A DNA stretch of 64,000 nt from Neckera pumila (taxonomy: Eukaryota > Streptophyta > Bryopsida > Hypnales > Neckeraceae): NCBI GenBank assembly GCA_963969595.1, contig OZ018408.1:33046108-33110107 (forward strand). Reading direction: 5' to 3'. Under the pieces are notes generated by a model that worked only from the letters and a program-made list of their open reading frames with translations, had not been told where the DNA came from and searched no databases. Shown one piece after another: positions 49,848 to 60,480 of the stretch (the first letter of the stretch is position 1; every line of letters starts with the position of its first letter). The translations under genes were made by a program, and so were the position numbers.

Positions 49848-50714
49848 AGATCACATGGGAAAAAAATAAATATATATATATTGAAAGATTATAGTGTTTG
49901 ATCATGAGGGTGTTAAAACTATGAAAGTGATTTGAAGTGTTTCAATCCTCTTTTCACATGTCAAATCTAAAATTGAGGTCATCAAAAATGATGAGGTTAA
50001 AGGGCATAACACGCATAATTCCAATCAATTTGTGGCTTCTCAAAATCTACTCTACAATATTTTTAAATTAACTTCTAATGTGATTCTCCAAGATCTAGTC
50101 ACGGATCTAGTGATATTTGAGACTCATTTCCAAAAGCCCTCAACGTTAGAAAATCAAAATTTGCAATGGACACCTTTGCACAAAAACTTGAATGCAAAAA
50201 TCATTATCATTCAGTTATAAAGTTGGAATTTTGATGCTAGAACTAGACTTCCAAAAGAATTTTCAAAAAATACAAACTACTAAAAATAACAACTTGTTAA
50301 GGTTTTATTTAACTTCAAAGTTTTGTTGATACTAGAATTTGGTGCCTTGGACATTTAGAGATTAACCCTAGAATGACAATAATACAATGTAGACCAAAGT
50401 GGTTCAATGGATGATACAAAATCTGTCCATGTAAAACAAAAAGTGCATATGTTCATCTTTGGAATTTTGTGCAAAAAGAAGGTCATATATAGTACATTGC
50501 ACTAAAATTTAGGCCATAGGAAGGCTGCCAAGATGCATGAAAATATCCATAAAGAGAAAATATCAGTTCAAAAAGACGTTAGGGAATTTGTCAGGTGAGC
50601 AGTGAGTTAGTGTGCCCCGTCAAATTTCCGATAAAAAAAATATTTTTTAATTTCTTTTTGTGAAAAAATGTGAAAAAGGTGAAAAAAAAAAAAAAAAAAA
50701 TTCATTGAATTTGC
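49848..50714. other. AT-rich spacer
   Basis: No gene. 'ggtgagcagtgagttagtgtgcccc' at 50596 and the A/T run after it recur near 60858, another dispersed repeat. Long A run at 50682-50700. Confidence 0.4.
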
Positions 50715-50718
50715 TTAA

Positions 50719-51647
50719 CCCCTAAAGTTCCTTGACTACATTCTCACCAAAAATGCTCCAAAACTGCCATTTCTAGAACAAGTACCAAATTTTTGAAAAA
50801 TATCATTTTTGGACACATGTAACTATAGAATCTTATAGTACTCTGGTTTGAGAATGTGTGGAAAAAAATTCAGAAATTTCCATCATGTAGATTGGAAGAT
50901 ATTAGCGTTTGAAGTGGCAAAAGTACTTTTTTTGGCCCTACAAAAAACTGGGCAATTGTACTTCACAAGGTCAAATTATTATGAAAAAAAATTCTAAAAT
51001 GGTTGTGCTTCTTTGGATTCATTCTTTAGGGCAAGTTGGCTACATGCTTGAAAATTTTCAGATTATTTGAAACTATACAACATATAGGAAAAAAATCGTA
51101 AGTAGAAACAAGTAGAAAATGGTTCAAAACACTAAATTATTGAGAAGTTTTTTATGGAATTGAAAAATGCCAATTCCAATGGTTGCAATATTGTAAGAAA
51201 CAATCTACATCCTACAATTTTATTTTTTTTGAAAAATATTGAAAATTGAGTGAATAAACGATTTCAAAGTTTATTTTAGAGTAGACAATTCATAACTGCC
51301 CGCAAACTAAAAATCCTTGTAACGATTGACTCATTGATCAAAATGGAATGATTCAAAGCTTTCCACATAATTATATATAAATTTAATAAACCAATTTCAA
51401 ATTTTTATTTTTGAAAAAAGTGATTTCTTTTTGTCTGCCCCGAGTACCCGAATTGAGAAATAAACAACATATCCGGCCATAACTTTTGACTTGTATTTCC
51501 AAATGTCATGAAATTTGGTGCATGTAAAAGATATTCCTTGCCCCAACCTTCTATAAAAATTTCAGCCCAAAATATGCAAATCTCTAGTCACATGTACCTG
51601 CCCAGAATTTCTATGTTGCCAAAAAATGCATGTTGGTCCTTTAGGGA
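50719..51647 (+). mobile_element. TTAA-flanked piggyBac-like element, copy D (929 bp)
   Basis: TTAA at 50715-50718 and 51648-51651. Left end CCCCTAAAGTTCCTTGAC; right end in reverse TCCCTAAAGGACCAACATG. The interior is collinear with the others but more diverged, so it is probably an older or separate subfamily. The 62.57-62.85 kb stretch resembles its right half. Confidence 0.7.
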
Positions 51648-51651
51648 TTAA

Positions 51652-52180
51652 GCATTCAACAGGGCCCATATTTTCAATAAATAAATGACTTTGACCCTCC
51701 AATGAATGCTTTTAGGTGTTTTTTAAGTCAGTAAATGATTCACACTGTACCAAAAGGATTATTTCCATGGTGACTAGCCCATTTTTACATGGTTATCTAA
51801 AGGTGGCCAGTATAAGAGACAACCCATTCTTGATCCGCCCCGCTTCTTGATTACCTATCCATTTTGGCTGTTTAGGCTATTCCCTTTCTGTGAAGGAGGA
51901 GATGAACAGTGATTAATTATAGTGCGATTCCCAAGGCTATTGTGGTGCATTAGGATTGGCTACAAGTCTCTCAAAAATACAACCAGCCCTTAGTCGATTT
52001 TGTTTTCAATCCATGGTTGGAAATAGCAAGCCTTATATCACTAATATGGGAGGAATAGAATCTTCTGTTGAAAAATTCATGGTAAATTCTATTTTGAGGG
52101 AAAAAAATCTGTAAAATTACGGAACCCTTTCAAACTCTATTTTTGTGCATAGGAAAATTTCCCCACTAAGCAGGGTTGTT
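51652..52180. other. Spacer
   Basis: No gene or defined repeat recognised. Confidence 0.3.
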
Positions 52181-52181
52181 T

Positions 52182-52380
52182 TTTTCATTTTTAATGAAGT
52201 GCGAAAGTGGCAATATTGAATGTTATAGTGGTGCTCCAAATTTCAACATTCATTCACATATTGGATAGAAATTATCATATTAGAACATATCACATATCCA
52301 TAATTCAATTTTCATCCATAATCTGACAATTTCATCCAAGATTTTTTTTAACTTGAAGTTTTCTGGCGATTTTCCACCTC
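52182..52380 (+). repeat. Dispersed repeat, copy 2 (partner at 4.7 kb)
   Basis: See blocks listed for 4710-4910: 'gaaagtggcaata', 'ggtgctccaaattt', 'cattcacatattggatagaaa' and 'caatttcatccaagatttttttta'. Same orientation. Confidence 0.6.
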
Positions 52381-52989
52381 TATAGTACCATTTTTTTCTA
52401 TAGGCATGGTGCCAGGCTATTAAATTTGGAGCAATTTTGCACCAAATCGCCGGAAAAAAACACATTGCCACTAAGAAACCTACCCTGCAAATATTTACAA
52501 CTCCTTAAGGGATGAGAAATGGGTTGACTCCCTAGATGAGAAAATTGACTCTTGGTCAGATAGTGAAGGTGACCAATAGATGAGAACATTGACTTTTGGT
52601 CTTATCAGCATGACTTCTACAGTAGCCAGCAAAATTGGCTCAGTCCGGGGCCAAGGAAATTATCCATTTCGCCTCTAAAAGCCACAGTTGTGTAGCAATT
52701 CCTCCCAACACTCACATGGCACTCGTTTTCATCAATAAAGTTCCTTTTCTCTCCACTTGTGTTGATTCTAAAACAAGAATTCTCAACACATGTGTCAAGG
52801 CGTCACCGTGACCAGTATTGAGTCGTCAGCCCAGGTCTTCAAAGTTCAAAGTCAGAGCCCATACACCCAAGCCATTCCGCATCTGACCTCCTATGTGCCG
52901 GACTGCCGGCATTGGAGTCAAATGGAATCGTGGATTTGTGGATAGCACTTGGTCATGGACCCTTGCAGGCCGTAACTTAGAGCCTGTCT

Positions 52990-53345
52990 CCATTGGGCTC
53001 CTGGTCCTCCAGGAGCGGGAGGTCCATGGAGCCTCCATTGACCATTGGAGCATCAGCTGGAGGTCCAGCCAGCCCTCGAGGCTCCAGTCTGAGTAAATCG
53101 GGTTTGCAGACCTGGAGGACCTGGAGGGTCGACTGGACCCTCCACTTTTGCACAAAATGACAACTCGAAAGCAAGAATTAAGGCCAAAGACATTAATGAC
53201 GGTAATGACGGAGCTCAAAAAAAGTAATAATGGAGCTGCAGTAAGAACTTTATCCTCTGATTTCCGGACGTCCAGGACGCAACTGCAAGCACTATTCACC
53301 TCCTGGCCCCTCCAGGCGCAGTCCAGCTTCTGGACCTCCGATTGC
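52990..53345. other. Palindrome-dense GC-richer segment
   Basis: Crowded with CTCCAG/CTGGAG and GGTCC/GGACC words and short inverted pairs (for example 'cctccaggag', 'gctggaggtccag', 'gagggtcgactggaccctcc'). The overlapping open frames (minus 53299-52826 and others) look like by-products of this composition. Probably the end of a transposon or a hairpin-rich relic. Confidence 0.45.
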
Positions 53346-54427
53346 TCAATGGCAACGGGCTCTTATTCGGGTGAGGTTACCTTGTTGGTTGAGGATCAAA
53401 GACGAAGGAGGTTTTGCATTGATAGAACTGCTACTTTGAGGAAGTAAGTTTGAGTAAGGCAGGCAACCCCATTTCCGCTCAATTAAGGAATTCGATAGTG
53501 TTGCAGCGTGGAGAAGTTAATTGCAAAAAATTTCCAAGCTGCGGAGATAGGATTCCGGAAGGTTGCAAATTTTCCAGAATTTTTCTTTGCAAAATGTAAT
53601 TATTACAAATTTTTTGGCTGAAGATTCTTTCTGTCCCACTCTGGTTCTATAGGCTGTTCTGTTTAGGTTCCGATCAAAGAGGAGTTGCAAAATTGTTCAA
53701 CATTGGAACCAATCACGATGCGCCACGACTGTATCAGATGCGATCATGTTTTCTTCCCTCCCTGCACGGAACGAGAACACCCTACTTGCACGCAAATGGG
53801 AGGGTGATCGGAAATGGGAGATCTACCTTAGCTACTTCATTTGAAAAGCAAATTAGTGCTGTATGGGATGAAGCATCAAAGCTTCTAGTAATGTAGTTGC
53901 TGCTTGTTGTCTTGTGTGTTGAAAAAAATACAAATCAAACCAGCTCTCCTTGGCTCGTGTGTCCAGCCTTAAGACCTTCAGTGACTTTTGGATAGTCCTG
54001 CAAGCATTCCGGGGGGAGGTGGGGGGGAATTTTTTCCCACCATTGACCATGTGGGGTTGAATTGTAAAAACATGCTTCCTATCTTGGAGTAATTAATTTC
54101 GTTTTATGTAAATTATCCTCATGGCTAATTGATTTCAAATATGAACTCAAAATTTCCAGATTTTATCATCCGTAGTAAACCATTTGTTCCTACCATTCCC
54201 CAAGATGAATTTTTTGGAGCTAAGGTCCAAGTATTTCCCTCTGATGAACATTCGAACTTAGAAGGACTACATCAATTTGTCTAATTAGTGTATGTGACAC
54301 TAACTTATTGAGGTTGCACTACTTGCCAATAATGAAGTAAATGAAATGTTATTATATTCTGCAAATTTTCAAAAAAGTAAAATCTTATAGTGACGCTAAT
54401 TTTGTCGGTGACAGTAAATAGGACATA
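53346..54427. other. Spacer, no gene recognised
   Basis: Includes at 53457-53485 a fragment ('ggcaaccccatttccgctcaa') matching the DHQS/PPR intron repeat. The open frame 53693-53896 is unrecognised. A G-rich run lies at 54011-54028. Confidence 0.35.
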
Positions 54428-54820
54428 TTAGGGGTAGTCACACCTTCTCGCTCCCATGAAGGTTGAGACGATGTGGAGAGGAAAGTGGAGCCATTGAGAG
54501 CCCACTTTCATGTAGAAGGTGTGACACCCCTTCTTTAAGGCCGTGGAGAACAAGACTGGAAAGATACTAAGTTTAGCTTTTAGGTCCCCAAGGAGCCCGT
54601 CTCGAAGCAACAAGAGATCAGGTTGTCGGACCTTACCTTAAAATAGCCATCGTATAAACATCTTCATACTCATTCTTGTCCTACAGAGGAAAAGGTTGAG
54701 CAGTCTCAACCTTCATGGAATGGGCACCGTGCAAGCCAAGGAGAGCCAGTGCAGAAACGCCACATCCCCATTCCGTGAAGGTTGAGACTCCGGTGAAGAA
54801 GCTGTGACTACCCCTATTGA
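54428..54820. mobile_element. Nested fold-back element, ~390 bp
   Basis: The outer pair GGGGTAGTCACACCTTCTC (54430-) and, near 54796-54816, the inverted AAGAAGCTGTGACTACCCC. Inside, GGGGTAGTCACACCTTCT also pairs with AGAAGGTGTGACACCCC at about 54513-54530, and TCTCAACCTTCATGGAATGGG (54701-) pairs with CCCATTCCGTGAAGGTTGAGA (about 54768-54789). Stems therefore nest within stems. No ORF. Confidence 0.75.
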
Positions 54821-56364
54821 GAGGCGCCAGGGAGAACTAACCCCTTGTATTGCCCCAAGTTTTACCCTTGCAGAAAACACTGAAATTCTTTTATTTGCCA
54901 CATTTGATAAAATTTGCAATTTCTGGATTCATATTTGCAATCAAAGGTCCCAAATTAGTTAGGAGACGTGAAGAAATACAAAATTTAAGCGGCACAAAAT
55001 AGGGGGCAGTTTTTACATTTTATCCTCTGATGGGACAATAGAGGGATCAGTCCTCCCGGGCCTATTGAGAGGATCCTGGATGTACTTTGGTATCTCTCGC
55101 ATCAATCAGCTTTCCAGTGAACTGAAGGGTCCCGGACTCCCGGCTTGACTTCCTTCCTCCTTTTCCGTAATAAGAACAAACCGAAATAGTCAGTAAGAAG
55201 TAAATTAAGTTAAGTAACCTCCCAATAAGCAAAAAGTGTAAGTGTGTCCGATTACGGTACCCACAACTGTAAGAGCCTGTTCGCATGCAGGGCCGAACCC
55301 GGAGATGGTGCTTCAGGAGTCGAGCTCAGAGGTCCGGTCCAGGTCACATCTTGCTTCCGGATGTGCACCGGTTTTCAAATGAGAATATCCGCTTTTTTTG
55401 TAACGTTTGGAATTTAGTGGCATGTGGCAACCAATGAATGAGGCAAGCCACTGAAGCAAGTCTTGGAATAGGTGAGACAAGGACACAAAAGAAGAAAACT
55501 TTTAGAAAAATAGTAAGTCGGGTTGATGGGGGAAGAGATTGGGCTTGCAAGTCCTATAATCAAAGTGGGTTGAGAAAAGTCGGGACCGGAGCTCCATATC
55601 GGAGAATGGGTTCCCAATTTTGCCATGCGCACCCTCCCGGCCCGGTTGGCTCGGTTGGAGGTCCGGTTGGGTCCAGCATGCGAAAAGGCCCTAAGTAAGA
55701 GATCACCCCACTTGCGTTGAATTCCCAGTCAAGAAAGATGTCCGCAGTCTTCACACGGCTTTTCGGCACAAGTAGCCATTCTTCGATCAAGGAAATGCGG
55801 CTGCAGTGCTGTAGACCAGGCCATCCAGTCATCCACTCAAATTTCCGTCAGGTCTGCACCGAATCTAATAATAAAACAATCACACAATCTTATTTAATTT
55901 TATTTCATTTTCGATCCAAAGATGCTTGAATAAATCAAAACATTTTAGAAAAGCCTTCCTTTCATCCCTGAGTGGCTTTTCGATCATCCGTGAGTGCTTC
56001 TCATTAGTCAGCTATTTTGTAATAACCGTGTTTTCCAAGGCGGGCCAGTGGACTTTCAGAGTCCACACGGGCAAGGTCCACCTCGTGGTTGAGGATACTA
56101 TAATAATAATTCTAAAACAGGCTTTATCGTATAAGAGTACCTTCTTGCTCTCAGCAGCCTTCATTCTGACATCGGCAGTTGCAAGTGTACACAAAGTTAA
56201 TACAGGAGATTAGTGCAGCTTTCGCAGGTGCAGCTAGCTGAAGTGGGTACTCTGCCATCGTCTTCAAGCAAGTCTCGTGATTAGGGCAACAAGTGTTCCT
56301 TGAGGTGTCCCGTAGCTACTCTGGGATTTAGACCATCGACAGGGTAGTAGTAATTGCAGCCGTT
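54821..56364. other. Spacer and leader of the second 104-aa gene
   Basis: The phrase 'ttttatttgccacatttgataaaatttgc' at about 54890 recurs near 61785 and at the very end of the window (63975), marking another dispersed repeat. Balanced composition from 55000. Open frames at 55438-55832 are unrecognised; a 'ggcccggttggctcggttgg' run is low complexity. Confidence 0.35.
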
Positions 56365-56679
56365 ATGGGAATGGACATGTATGGGAAGCTCTCCCGGACA
56401 TTGATGCGCCGAAAGTACGAGAAGGTGGGCGTGAATGAAGGGTTTGAGGTGAAGGTGAGGAAGCCCGTGAAAGTGAGGATCCCGAAGTCGGAGAAAGGGA
56501 AGAACGTGGTCCGGGAGGAAGAAGTGTTGGACCCTTTGCCAGTGCTGGTGCCCAAGCGGTTCACCATTCTCTCCTCGGGCAATGATGTTATCGATGAAGT
56601 CTGGTTGGAGCAAGCCCTTCGACGTACCCTGGCCGAAGGACGTCTTAATATCCTCAAGCCAACTCACCTGGAAGAATGA
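56365..56679 (+). CDS. Small basic protein, 104 aa, paralogue of the 33.2-kb gene
   Basis: ATG 56365 to TGA 56677-56679, intronless. A second ATG at 56371 would give 102 aa starting MDMYGKLSR, which lines up exactly with the start of the 33.2-kb protein, so 56371 may be the real start. The C-box is KRFTILSSGNDVIDEVWLEQALRRTLAEGRLN. The middle is Lys/Val/Glu-rich rather than Ser/Arg-rich. No signal peptide, membrane segment or known domain recognised. It is the same strand, 23 kb from its paralogue, with unrelated flanks apart from the gene, so this is not a recent segmental copy. Function unknown. Confidence 0.75.
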   Translation: MGMDMYGKLSRTLMRRKYEKVGVNEGFEVKVRKPVKVRIPKSEKGKNVVREEEVLDPLPVLVPKRFTILSSGNDVIDEVWLEQALRRTLAEGRLNILKPTHLEE

Positions 56680-58001
56680 GGAAACGCACTGGTCCCATTG
56701 AATTGCATTTGATTAGGAATGCCGAAGTTAATTCATGAGGCTGGGGCTTCAATAGATCGAAGGTGGGATAAATTCCTGGGGTCTTCATCGATCAGCAGGG
56801 TACGCTCTGAACAACGGCAGGTCGGTCTAGGGGAGGATTTACATATATCTAACACTGGATTGATTTCCTCCTCTGCCCGCGCGTGTTCCTCGATCATTTA
56901 GTAGTGCTAGCTAGCGAATGGAGACAAGGTGGACTTTGTATCGATCTCTGGTACATGTTCTCTAGCTCCAAGGAATGTACACTGGGTGACTGTCTAGGCT
57001 TAGCTTAGACGTCTCTAGCAGCACGAGCTTCACCCTTGCGCCATAGGATTCAACGACTGTAATGGACGCCTAGTTTGGTCCGAATTCGGTGACTGAGAAA
57101 TAGCTAGCGTCGGGTTTTCGTATTCAAGTAAGCAGATGCATGGGGAAGCAATCAATTTTCAATTCCAATCCTACGACCGAGAGATTGAAGATCACGGTTT
57201 TTTGTGAATCAGCGACACTAGTTCTCACTTTGTTAAGAAATGATCGATTTGTGGTTACTGACCACATGATCGATCGATGTATATAGCTAGACATTCAAGT
57301 TAAATTGAATTATGCCATTGATTGCACTCAAGCTTGAAGTGTGCAACTCTTTGGCTTCGACTCAGTTGCGGTTTTCACATGTGTGTATTTGGACGCGTTG
57401 GTTGATGGATGTCTGCAATTTATTACTCCGTATATTACTATATTTGTATGTGAGAGATTGCTCGGGAATCAGGGAATGAAGTGAAACATACCCACAGTTT
57501 TCCGAATCTAAATCTAGAATTCTTGGTCAACTTTGCCTTCTGGGAATACACATTAACTTATTTCGAATCTGTCGTCTGTCACTTGTGCATTAAGCAAACA
57601 TTACAACACAAGTAACTCAGTTCAACCCTCTTTAAGACTGCGTCGGGATGACAAATTGGGGCTCCTGACCTGCTCAGGTGTTCAGAAATTGGCATGTGGA
57701 CGTTGTCCAATCAGATGTATACAAAACATTGGATTCCCAGGGTCTTGCATGGGCGTACTGCCCTATAGATGCATGCCCTGAGGTCGATCACTTTTAGAAT
57801 GCAAGCATTAGAAAAAATTTCAGCCCTCTACAGGGCTGAATGGATGCATGAGAATGTCATTAGAGAAAATTCTAAGCCTCTAGAGGGCTGCTCCAGAGTG
57901 ACCCAACCAATCTATTACTTGAAAGTAGGCGTGTAGTCACAATGAGTAGTCAGAGTGTGTGAATTTTGGGACGGATGTCAGGACTCATTAATGTGGCTAA
58001 A
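56680..58001. other. 3' region of the small gene and spacer
   Basis: Balanced sequence to about 57600. At 57820-57925 the phrase 'ttctaagcctctagagggctgctccagagtgacccaa' belongs to the dispersed repeat also seen near 38.78 and 62.04 kb. No other gene. Confidence 0.35.
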
Positions 58002-58004
58002 GTA

Positions 58005-58879
58005 CAGTGCCCTCCAAGAAGTCTTGCAACCCCTAATTTTGAATTCTAAGAATATCTTTCTAAATTTGACCTTTTTAGACCTATCTTTCAAAACTAACCT
58101 ATTAAATTTATTGTTTTATGCAATGTTGATCAACACACCAAATTTCAATTTCAAAAAACAAAAATCCCATTTTTGGTGAATTACTTTGTGTGTTTTTCAT
58201 TGCGTTACATAATAATTGATTTAAAAATATTGGTGATGAACTTTTAAAACTTTATTGTGCAAATATTTAAGATACATCATTGTGCACATCTCACTTTGAG
58301 GAAAAAACCACATTACCTAGGAAAAATTTTACACTATAGAGAATTCAATGTCAAGGTGTCACTAATCAAAAATTTGTATAACAAATTATTCTAATTATAA
58401 TTAGATTTTGGCAAATCAATTGCACCATCATGCTTAAAGGTACAGTAGTAATCATAATACAAGGGTCAATTAGTAAAATATAATTACAATTTAGAAATAT
58501 CTATTTAATAAAATTTGGGAAGACAACACCTTGACATTGAATTCTCTATAGTGTAACATTTTTCCTTGGTAATGTGGTTTTTTCCTCAAAGTGAGAAGTG
58601 CACATTGATGTTTCTTAAATATTTGCACAATAAAATTTTAAAAATTCATCACCAATATTTTCAGTCAACTATTATGTAATGTAATGAAAAGCACACAAAA
58701 TGATTCATCAAAAATGGGATTTTTGTTTTTTGAAATTGAAATTTGGTGTGTTGATCAACATTGCATAAAACAATAAATTTAATAGGTTAGTTTTAAAAGA
58801 TTGGTCTAAAAAGGTCAAATTATGAAAGATATTCCTTCAAGTCAAAATTGGGGGTTGCAAGACTTCTTGGAGGGTATTG
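58005..58879. mobile_element. Tc1/mariner-like fold-back element 1 (875 bp)
   Basis: TA at 58003-58004 and 58880-58881. The left end CAGTGCCCTCCAAGAAGTCT continues TTGCAACCCC; the right end is the inverted GGGGTTGCAAGACTTC...TTGGAGGGTATTG. The arms pair over almost their whole length (about 58005-58395 with 58475-58879), for example 'tgttgatcaacacacc' with its complement and 'gagaattcaatgtcaaggtgt' with 'acaccttgacattgaattctc'. CAGTG.CCTCCAA ends and TA duplication fit the Tc1/mariner superfamily. No transposase. Confidence 0.85.
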
Positions 58880-58881
58880 TA

Positions 58882-59751
58882 CAATTGGGTACTGTAATCT
58901 TACAACCGGCCAATTTGAACCATTCAAAGATTTTTGCATAGCATAGAAAGAAATTTAAATTTTCATCTTGCATAATTATCACTCAATCCTCATGCAATTC
59001 AAATCAAGCATACCAAATTTCAGATTCAAAAAAGCAAAATTTCATTTTTGGTGAATTTTTGAAGCCAATTTTCACAATTTTACATAACATTTTATTGAAA
59101 ACAATTAGTGATGAATTTTTTTAATTTGATTGCATAGATATGTAGAGAACATCCAGACGCACATCTTTCAAATTAAAAAAACACCTCATTAAGTAACAAA
59201 AATGTAATCTATGAAGATTTCAATGTTGGAGTGACAATGTCCAAGTTTTGTGAATTAGATATCTCTTTATTATAATTAAAATTTTCTATTTGACTTGCCT
59301 ACTATAACTAATTTTGTACATTTCAACATGTTGGTACAATTACTTTGCCAAAATCTAATTCAAATATAGAAATATCTATTTTACAAAATTTGGGCATTGT
59401 CACTCCAACATTGAAATCTTCCTAGATTACATTTTTGTTATTTAATGGAGTGTTTTTTAATTTGAAAAATGTTTGTATGGATGTTCCCTACATATCTATG
59501 CAATTGGATCAAAAGAATTTATCACCAATTGTTCTCAATAAAATGTTATATAAAACCATAAAAATTAACTTTAGAAATTCACCAAAATTGGAATTTTACT
59601 TCTTTGAAACTAAAATTTTGTATGCTTGATTGGGATTGCGTGAGGATTGAGTATTAATTATGCTTACCAAAATATACCAATTATATTGCACATAGTAAGA
59701 AAAAATAGCAATGACTCAAATTGGCTGGTTGTAAGATTACAAACCCAACTA
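58882..59751. mobile_element. Tc1/mariner-like fold-back element 2 (870 bp), abutting element 1
   Basis: The left end CAATTGGGTACTGTAATCTT is matched in inverted form by AAGATTACAAACCCAACTA, followed by TA at 59752-59753. It begins right after the TA that ends element 1. Arms (about 58882-59285 and 59345-59751) pair throughout: 'tgttggagtgacaatgtcc' with 'gggcattgtcactccaaca' and 'catagatatgtagagaacatcc' with 'ggatgttccctacatatctatg'. Single-arm relatives lie at 18.7 and 36.4 kb. Confidence 0.8.
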
Positions 59752-59888
59752 TACAGGTATGATTTACTGGATAATTAATCAAATTCAATCAAATTAACCA
59801 AAATGAAGTAGATTTTGTTGCAAATTGTCAAAAAAATTAGAAACACTAGTGATTTTGAACTAGCTTTGTAAGCCAAATATTTTAGTGA

Positions 59889-60480
59889 ATTTGAAGTTGA
59901 GAAGGGAATATATTTATACAAATGGGATAGTAGTAGGTACAACAATCCATGTGGGATACGTAAATTAGAACTAATAAGAGCACAACCACTCATAGTTAAA
60001 TAAAAAGCCAAAACTATGCTAAATGTCGAATTTCAGACCTCATTTAGTCATAGTATAATATTTTTTTTCAAAAATCTTTGAACTGAAAAAATGTGTAGAT
60101 TCAATTTAGTTTTCTTTTGCAAAAAACCGTTTGAGGTTTAGAGCCTCCAATAAAAAGTTATGGACAAAATTCTGAAAGGGGTTGGAAGCAAAATATTCTT
60201 TGACATTTAAACACCCTTTTAAAATTTTCTCCATAACTTTTTGTTGGAAGCTCTACATTTCAAACGGATTTTTGGAGATGAAAACTACATTGATTCTACA
60301 CTCTTTTAGTTCAAAGAGTTTTGAAAAAAATTATTCTACGATGCCTAAATGAGATCTGAAATTTAACTTTTAACACAATTCTTGAGTTGAACAGTGAGTG
60401 ATTTCTCTTCAAAACAACCCATATTCTTTGAAATTTCACCATGGACAATTGATTCTTCTATATAAACAAACTCTTCACCC
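59889..60480. mobile_element. Fold-back element, family B copy 3
   Basis: Inverted halves meet near 60200. Paired landmarks: TCAGACCTCATTTAGTCATA / TGCCTAAATGAGATCTGA, GAGCCTCCAATAAAAAGTTA / TAACTTTTTGTTGGAAGCTC, AAAACCGTTTGAGGTTTAG / CATTTCAAACGGATTTTT. The 60.45-60.83 kb flank is shared with copy 2. Confidence 0.8.

Noticed and set aside
52826..53299. 157-codon minus-strand frame
   Set aside because: Spans a palindrome-dense segment; no domain or credible splice context.
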